Under the pieces are notes generated by a model. That model did not search any database, had not been told where the DNA came from, and saw only the letters and a program-made list of their open reading frames with translations. 64,000 nt of DNA from Cucumis sativus. Lineage: Eukaryota; Streptophyta; Magnoliopsida; Cucurbitales; Cucurbitaceae. The translations under genes were made by a program, and so were the position numbers. Positions 52,086 through 64,000 of this stretch are shown piece after piece (position 1 is the stretch's first letter; every line of letters starts with the position of its first letter). The stretch covers positions 32,226,732-32,290,731 of the forward strand of contig NC_026657.2 in the NCBI RefSeq assembly GCF_000004075.3. The letters run 5' to 3'.

Positions 52086-53562
52086 TTAATTTGAATTTAA
52101 TTGTTAAATTTGCAACTATAAACCAACCACTTTTTGTTTGCATGTTGTAATTAAAGAAATAAATGAATTACTCAATCACATTGTGATCAAATAAAGAAAG
52201 GGTAATGGCTTTAAATGTAGAGTAATAATTTATGTAGAAGAGCAAAGAGACATTATTCATTGGTAATTATCAAATATTGAAGTCTTTCAAATTAGAAATA
52301 TTATTCGGAGAAAAATTGCATCAAATAACAAAAACATTTAGAAAAAAAAAAAGTTCATCATACTTTTTTTTTTTTTTTTTTTTTTTGCATATCGCGCATA
52401 CGATAAAATTTGTGATATCAAACACTTATCAGACGGTAATTATAGGGCTATGAGAAGGTTATCAAACGGTAATTATATAATTATCAACTTTTAAATTTGA
52501 TACTTTTGCAATTTAGAAAATGCAGTGATATTAATCTTATTATCATAATTTTTTTTTTTACAGTAGAATTGAGTTCTTAGAAATATCATAGAAAATATTT
52601 ATTAAATTAGTCAATTTTTATACGATTTGTTTGAAACATTTTATTATTTTGCCTACCAAGTTTTCTCACTTAGGAATTGTTTGTATTTGGTCCTCCAACC
52701 TTGCTTACTTGAGGCCACAAGTGGATTTAGTATAGGTATAAAAAGACTTGAGCTTTCCTCAACTTTATTACCGTCTTTATATAATATAAATATATAAAGA
52801 AAACTATTTAAATTTGTATACTTCTAAGTAATTTAGTGGTTACTCTACTTTTCAACCAAGTTTGAATCTTATATATGTAATTAATTTATAAAACATCAAC
52901 ATAATTTTTTCTAGCTTTTTAATTTTTCAAATTTTTCTTCTTCTTCAACATCATTAAGTTTTTATCGATTTTTTTAGTTTGTTATTTTATTTATATGCCT
53001 TTGATTTTATTATTTAAAATTATTATTATTTCTTGTTTTAGTTTTTAAAATTTCTTCTTCAACTTTATCTCCTAATTTACGAGGTAAGTAAATTTATTGA
53101 TTTTTAGAACGAGTCACTAAACTATAAAACTCTTGTCAATAAATTTTCTAGATCCGCCATTACTTGAGGTCAACTATAAGTTTGGTTGAGAAAATTTAAG
53201 GTTGAAGTAGGAATGAATATCCTATAATACAAGCTTATTTCACAAGCTATAGCTAAGAAAACTCTACCACTCAACCCCATTTCTCTCCTCCAACAAAATA
53301 TAAGTAAAAATATCTGAACTTTTTTACTCTTTTTAACTTCAAATTTTTAGTCTAAATCACATTTAACTAAAACCATAAATCAACTAACTTTTACTCATGA
53401 AATTCGTTCGAAATATTTTATTATAACGAGCCTTTTTATCTTTTTAAGAGTTGTTCGTCTCTTGTTCCTTCCAATAGTATTGACTTAATTCTAGTAGGTA
53501 TAATTTTTTTTTGGCTAAGATGATATTTGTGTCTATCTACGTTAAACGATCCAATTTTTTTT

Positions 53563-54030
53563 CTTGCTTTAAAAGTTGCTTGACGAATTTTAATGTGGAT
53601 TCTTTGCCAGGAACATTCCAAGGATATTAATCACTTATTCTTCTTCTGCGGTATAGCCCAAAATCTGTGGAAAAAAGTTGAGAACCTGAATGGTTGGCAT
53701 AACAACAACCACGGCTTGGCCTCCCTTTATAATCAACTATGCTTCATCAAACAAAATGAATAGAAAATGACACTGTTATTTTCAACATCATTGTTGTGGT
53801 TCTTTGGTCAATCTGGGTTGAGAGAAATAGCAGGATCTTCAAAAACCATGAGAAGTCAATCACTGAGCTTTTGTCATATTACTGATACTGGACAAGTAGA
53901 TCCACTCTCTTTGTCAACTATAATCCTAACTCTATAACTTTAAATCTTCACACTAGTATATTGGAGATTGGGTCTTCACATAGTGGAGATGCACCTATTC
54001 ACACAAGCTTATCTTTCTTTAAAAAAATCA
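53563..54030 (+). mobile_element. 5'-truncated LINE fragment with target-site duplication
   Basis: A perfect 14-bp repeat atccaatttttttt flanks it (53549-53562 and 54031-54044). The insert ends with a short A-tail (aaaaaaatca). Its + strand encodes, with one frameshift and stops, the end of a plant L1-type ORF2: a zinc-finger-like RVT tail (ILCQEHSKDINHLFFFCGIAQNLW) shown as a continuous frame, then VLWSIWVERNSRIF. Absent from unit B at about 62.41 kb. Non-functional. Confidence 0.85.
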
Positions 54031-54678
54031 ATCCAATTTTTTTTACCATAAACATATGAAAATCACTCACACGATGATGACTTCACTTTATATTTGAAAA
54101 GAAAAGTTTGTTTGAAACCTTTTTCTAAGATAAACTCCAATACAAAATTAGATTTTAACTCATATACATCAATTTTTCTTGCTTTAAAAGTTGTTTAAAA
54201 GAATTTTCAAGTTAAACAAAAAAAAATTTAGATACCACAATCAAACTTTAGAAAAAAAATAATTAAAAATTTACTTTTTTTTGTTTTATTCCGAGTGCAA
54301 CTACAAAATTCAAATAAATCTCATGGTTACTAACACACGCCCGTATACTAACTAGTTGTACTCATTTTTTTTCATTTGGTTAATCAAATCTTCCCCGCTT
54401 ATAATTTAATCAAATATTTTTTAAAACTATTTTGTTTGGATCAAGATCAATAGTAACACTAATGGATCTTACGCTTTATCTTTCAAGAGTACGATTTTCC
54501 TTTTTAGTACATGGGTTGTCAATTGAACATTAATTAGTGAGTGACCTAATTACCTCAAGGTCACTCACAATCATACATATTTAAAGAACTAGCTGTCGAT
54601 TTAGTCTTTTTTTTTTTTTTTTTTTTTTTTTACATTTTTGAAGGGTATAATAGTTTCTCTTTTACACTAATTCTTGAA

Positions 54679-58988
<4,310 letters not shown>

Positions 58989-61900
58989 TATTATTGTTAT
59001 TGTTTGGGAACAAATGAATTAAATTTGCCTTATCTTTCTCTGTTTACTTCTTTAATATACGAACTAAAATACTAATATGAAAGACATCAACCATGTATGG
59101 CTTCATTGCATGGTTTAAATTAAAATCGGTTTGTGGTCCATCTTTTAATTTTGTGTGGTTGGTGTTCACCATTATCTCTTAGATTTCTTTTTCATATAAA
59201 CGACAAAGGACCTTTCGTATATGAATACCCCTTAATCTCCTCCTCTCAAACAAACATTTACTTCTCTACTACTGAGCTTTGTTTGTCACTCCAACCAGTT
59301 TTTATACAATTTGGGATTCACATTCATCCACTACAATGGCTACTTTTGTCCGAAATCCTTGAGAATCCCACCCACAAAATTGTTTGTAGAACCATCGCTT
59401 TGATATCAATTGATTAGGACAAAGAAATCAGAATAATTGCATGGAGGGCTTAAATGAAAAACAATAGTTAGAAGTTAAAAAACAAATAAGGTTTGATCTT
59501 CGAAATTACACTTTTTACACTTTAACCTCCATCTAGGAGTGAGCATAGGTCGAGTTTTTTACCAAACCAATCTATTTTATTTTGGTTGAGTTGGTTTTTG
59601 TCCATTGATTTACGACTTTTTGGTTTATCATGTCTCATCTCTACCTTAATATCACAAATAGTATGATATTGTCAACCAACTTTGAAGCAAAAGCCTACCT
59701 AGTTTTGTTTTCGTTGGAACCATACATTATTCTAAAATATTTTCTACCAATAGAGATAATTCACTTCTCAATTATATACATGTATACATAAGATGCCTAT
59801 TTTCTTTTCAAATTAACGTGGAACTTTCTTTGCACCTAACTGTTCTTTTTTATAAATCTATATATATATATATATGTGGGTGTGGTGTGGGGTATATATA
59901 TAAAAGGCAGGAAGGAGGTAGGCCGTAGACGGATGAAGAAGATCATACGAAAAAAAGGTAGAGAAATGAATGAGAATTGGTGAGAGCCTCAGGCCTCATG
60001 CACGAATTCTCTATCACTAAATTGTTTTACACGCGACCCATGCAAGCAAAAGACCAATATTTTCTCCGAACGTCGTTCTTTAAAGCGAGACCAAACTTCA
60101 GTTGAGCATCTCAAAACGTTCTGTCCGTACCATTTTTCCAAATTCAAAGATTATTTTGCTCCACCTTCTTCCTCTATGTTTTCCCCCCCATTTTCTGTCA
60201 AAACAGTCCTCCTGCTGCTATTTTTCACACACAAAGATCCCAAACAAGCAGGGTCGTCGTCGTCTGTGTGTGATTATCTTTTATATATTCTATTTGATAC
60301 TTTGTCTAGCTCTTTTGGCATCTACTTCTTTAATTTTGAGTATATATATTTATATACAACTTTTGAAGCATTGAGGAAAAAAGTAAAGATCCTTCATGGA
60401 TAATATAAATTACATTACATTTAATGGTTTAGTTTTCAAATATGCATGTCATTAATTACTATCCAGATTCTAAAATTTTGTTTTTGGTTGGTTTTGCTAT
60501 ATTTAACCTCAAGTCATCAAACAAGACCTACAAAACATAGAAATAACATTTTAAATTGATCTTAAATTAAATGTTCACAAATTTATATAAACAGAAATGA
60601 AGATTTTGTATGTTGGGAGTGTTTATAATGACATCCAGTGGATATATCAAGTTTTGGATGTCATTGTAAATTATGTACATTTACAACTTATGATCACACT
60701 AGCTTTTTGGTAGTCATTATAACATACATATCTACAATAAAAGTGTTCGTTAAATGGTAAGTTTATATACTATACCTCATCTTTAGTTGATACTCTTTTA
60801 ATAGCTTCACATAGTGATAAAACACACTTTTATTATCAATACATTATGTATTCATTCATTTCTATCCATTTTTAAAACTCAATTAAGTACTCACTTTAGT
60901 GAGTTTCTCAAGAGCTCTCTAAAAATTACTAAATCAAATAACTATTTTAGACGTATGTGATATATTATTTAAGCAACCAAACCATATCATACCACTTTAG
61001 GCATAACATGATCACCATTTTTCTTGTTAAAAGAAAATCCATCCAAACGTGTCTTTTCATTCACTTACTTTGGTGTGTTAATTTTAGATAATGACAACAT
61101 GGAAAAGAATAGGGAAAAATTACAAGATATTGTACAATATATATAATGATGGTATAGCATTTATTGATTGTCAAATAACCACTTTTGGAAAAAGAGTAAT
61201 CACATTGTGTCATGTCAATTATTTCATTTAGGTTTCAATAATATTTCAATGATGTAGTTGAGAGAGACCATTTTGAGCAACCTACATAAAATTGATATTG
61301 CTACAACTACTAAGAAGACAAAAAAAATCAGGTCATTTACTCAAAATAGTAACTTGTTAAATATTAAGAATTAATGTGAAAGAATCAAACTTTAATTCAT
61401 ATAGTGCATATAAGTTATGTTTTTCTTTTTAGTTTAATCCAAAGATAATGTTGAAAAATTTGAACCAACCGGGTATGTTTCTGTTGAATTTTTATATAGC
61501 ATATCAAGAGAAATAAACGAAGTATTTAGTTACAATGAGTTACGTTATTTTCTTTTATTTGTTAATGTATTCAATAATTGTCAACATAGTGTAATGGCTT
61601 TAAATGTACAGTAATAATTTAGGTAGAAGAGTAAAGAGACATTATTTAGTGTTAATTATCAAATATTTAAGTCTTCCAAATTAGAAAGATTATTTTAATG
61701 TGATTTACATAATATGATTTGCCTTTTGTCAATCATTCTTTATACCATCTATGTTCAAAACATTTTATTATTTAGTTTTTTTTTTATCATTTAAGCGTTT
61801 TGTTTGTCGCCTGTTCTTCGACGTTTCTGATCAGAACATTTTCTTAATATGCTTTTAATTTGAAAAGATTTTTTTTGCAATTTATTGCTTAAAATACATA

Positions 61901-62900
61901 TAAAGTATATAGACGTACGGAAAGTAAATGATAACACATATTAGTGTTTTTACTCGTATATGTAACTTTTTACTTGCTTTATATGTGTTTTTACTCACAT
62001 AGTAAGCTTTTTTGCTTGTTTTAAAAGTTACTCGAGGAATTTTTAAGTTGAACTAGGAATTCATTTTCTATCAATTATAGTACAAATATATGATCCATTT
62101 TTACGGTAGGTAAGAAAACTCTTGACACTCAAGCTTATTTCTCCTCCAACAAGATATACATAAAAAAAATCCGAACTTTTGACTCTTTCTTTTCACTTCA
62201 AACTTTTAGTCTAGATGATATTCAAGTAAAACTATAAATCAATTAACTTTTAGTATAAAATTTGTTTGAAAATATTTGATTGTAACGAGCATTTTTATCT
62301 CTTTAAGAGTTGTTTGTCTCTTGCTTCTTTCAATATTGTTGACTTGAGCCTAGTAGCATTTTTTTGGCTTAGATCACATTGGTGTCTCTGTCTATATTCA
62401 ACGACCCAAATTTTTTTTGTACCATAACTATATGAAAATCACGTACATGATTTTCACTTCACTTTATATTTAAAAAGAAAAGTTTGCTTGCAAGTTTATG
62501 CCAAGGATAAACTCCAATATAACATTAGACGTAACAAAAACAAACCATAATACATCATCCATTTTTCTTGTTTAAAAGTTGTTTGAAGAATTTTCAACTA
62601 AAACAAAAAATTTAGACCCTATAATCGAATTTTTTGACTTCAAACTTGAAACGAAACGTAACTTCTCTACCATTCAAACTTATTTCTCGTTAAATGTATA
62701 AGTAAAAATATCTACTAAATCAAACTTTGACTTCTCACCTTCAAATTCTTTTGAAGTCCAAACAAAGACTATGAAAGTAAAATTATAAGTCAAGTAAATA
62801 TAGAATAACACAAAACCCAACAATGAGACTTCATACTTTTACATGGTTCACCATAACAAAAACTTGCAAAGAAGCTTGAGGTTCATAGATCATACCATTT
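58989..62900. other. Upstream region of beta-glucosidase copy B
   Basis: Copy B promoter and the rest of unit B. The part about 59.65-60.88 kb has little counterpart in A; it includes a tatatatataaaaggc TATA-like element near 59.87-59.89 kb and a pyrimidine-rich stretch with a 90-codon frame at 60102-60374 unlike any family I know. A perfect 10-bp inverted repeat lies at 60627-60636/60656-60665. No gene supported. Confidence 0.5.
60627..60665. repeat. Short inverted repeat
   Basis: aatgacatcc and ggatgtcatt are perfect reverse complements separated by 19 bases; outer bases also pair partly. Too short to assign a role. Confidence 0.6.
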
Positions 62901-63199
62901 GAGTAATGGGTTCTTGTCAAAATTTGTCTTTTCGATCTTCATTCCCAAGAAAATTCAAACTCAACTGTTTCCAATCTCTTGGGGGAATTGTCAAAGGAAG
63001 AGAAAAAAAACAAAACAGAGCCCAAAATGGCCGGTGCCACTGTCAACGGATCCCTTCCATTATACAACGACTTTCAATTCTCTTCTTTTCTCCTTGTCCT
63101 TCCGTTTTCCTTGTTCTCCACTGTCATTCAAGCGACCCCAACCCAACTTTGATCTCTCTCGCTCCTCTGAATTGTAATCTCAAAAGGCTGAAAAGTTGT

Positions 63200-63397
63200 A
63201 TTGTGAGAGAGAGAAAAGAAAAAACAGACACATACAGCAATAATTCCCACTTTTCTTTTTCCAACTATCTTCTATATCTTTCTTTATTGCCAGCTCTGCG
63301 GCCCCGTCCTTCCCCCATTCCGCTTTCTTGCATTTCCTAATCATTTCTCTCTCCTCCACCCTTCATCTTCACAAGGGTGTGAGAGATCTCCGAGCAG
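63200..63397 (+). other. Probable non-coding first exon of a gene running off the right edge
   Basis: A CT-rich leader-like stretch (63.2-63.39 kb) ends at a good donor, CCGAGCAG|GTCAGCTG (63397/63398). The remaining 600 bp to the window end are T-rich and intron-like, with no conserved coding sequence. The start of the exon is uncertain and could be anywhere from 62.9 to 63.25 kb. Gene identity cannot be told. Confidence 0.45.
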
Positions 63398-64000
63398 GTC
63401 AGCTGAATCAATTCGATTGCACTTCATTTCTTGCTGATCTCGTCTGTGATCGATAACCCCATGTGATTTTTCTTTTTGATCTGGGTGTTTCTTCGTTTTG
63501 TTTGCCTTTTTCTTTCTGGGTTTTGTTTGTTTGGTCATATATTGTACTTATCTGCTTCAGATTCAATCGAAGCTTTGATCTAATTGGTACATGGGACTTA
63601 CCCATTTTATGTATTTCTATTATATCCTGTTTTTGTTTCTCGTTGATCCTTTCAATTAATGGTGATTTAGCAGTGTTTTGGATTTGATGTATCTCATTTG
63701 GATGTGTTCTTACTGTGTACTGGAAGTTTGGTACTTTAGTTGGGAGAAAATCTAGCAATTTGGATATGGGTAGTTGTTAGGCTAAGCAAATTGTTACTTC
63801 GAGATGATGACTTATCATAATCAAACTTCTTATATCACTCTTTAGTTGCCGATTTGTTCTTGATATTTATCTTTAGCACCACCTTGGCACGACTGTTATT
63901 TTAATGGATCAGTCATTGGCTTGACACCTTGCAATGTTCAAGAGCATTAAATGCATTGAAAAACATTTCCTCTTAGTTCTCATCTGCTGGATTCATGGAT

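Larger units (their letters stand above)
50528..54678. other. Upstream region of copy A and 3' flank of copy B
   Basis: Contains the copy A promoter, a MITE, a T23 run at about 52.36-52.39 kb, a LINE fragment, the unit A/unit B junction near 54.26 kb, and the 3' flank of copy B with another T-run near 54.61 kb. No intact gene. Confidence 0.6.

Noticed and set aside
52364-52386. T23 run as a possible poly(A) tail of a minus-strand retroposon
   Set aside because: No target-site duplication or element body could be recognised; it may be a plain homopolymer.
60102-60374. 90-codon + frame in the region upstream of beta-glucosidase B
   Set aside because: Low-complexity, hydrophobic and S/P/L-rich; no family recognised and it ends in an isoleucine/tyrosine run from tatata repeats.
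63027-63152. 41-codon frame MAGATVNGSLPLYNDF... near the right edge
   Set aside because: Has a reasonable start context but no known similarity; it lies upstream of or within a probable untranslated leader. Could be a uORF, but not supported.

Overview
This is nuclear DNA from a dicot plant, most likely a cucurbit (Cucumis or a close relative). It is AT-rich, with intron-bearing genes that have GT-AG borders and long AT-rich spacers. The proteins match well-known Arabidopsis families, and several repeats (a tRNA-derived SINE, a long-TIR MITE) look like ones I associate with cucurbit genomes. The species call is inference, because no search could be run.

Layout, left to right: (1) the 3' part of a GT47/exostosin gene with an EGF-like motif (+, about 807-5451), preceded at the window edge by a SINE relic; (2) SEC61 alpha (+, 7233-9857); (3) an IGHMBP2/Upf1-like SF1 helicase, 15 coding exons (+, 11851-18228); (4) a DREB2F-type AP2/ERF factor (-, 19023-20385); (5) a PHD-finger protein whose C-terminal Myb/SANT-like region appears cut off by a stop codon (-, 23932-27096), divergent from (6) the intronless DYW-type PPR editing factor MEF1 (+, 27790-29586); (7) an ankyrin + tandem CCCH zinc-finger protein of the OXS2/C3H30 type (-, 32311-34416) with an upstream ORF overlapping its start; (8) NTAQ1, the N-terminal glutamine amidohydrolase of the N-degron pathway (-, 41829-45420), with one apparent GC-AG intron; (9, 10) two tandem GH1 beta-glucosidase genes (-, 46505-50527 and 54679-58988), each with 13 exons and apparently intact, lying in an approximately 8.4-kb tandem segmental duplication; (11) at the right edge, what looks like the non-coding first exon of a + strand gene that continues outside the window.

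The exon structures were reconstructed by hand from splice borders, reading-frame phase and remembered homologues. For every complete gene the spliced length is divisible by three and the protein length is plausible for its family.

The genes do not form a pathway. Most are housekeeping or regulatory: protein translocation, an RNA/DNA helicase, organellar RNA editing, N-degron processing and stress transcription factors. The dynamic part is the beta-glucosidase pair. A stretch of about 290 bp spanning two exons and an intron is identical between the copies while other introns are strongly diverged, which suggests gene conversion. A LINE fragment with a perfect 14-bp target-site duplication and a palindromic MITE lie in one copy only. 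I saw no clear evidence of a wholly new biological system. The strongest points for follow-up are the truncated Myb module, the overlapping uORF, the GC-AG intron and the beta-glucosidase mosaic.
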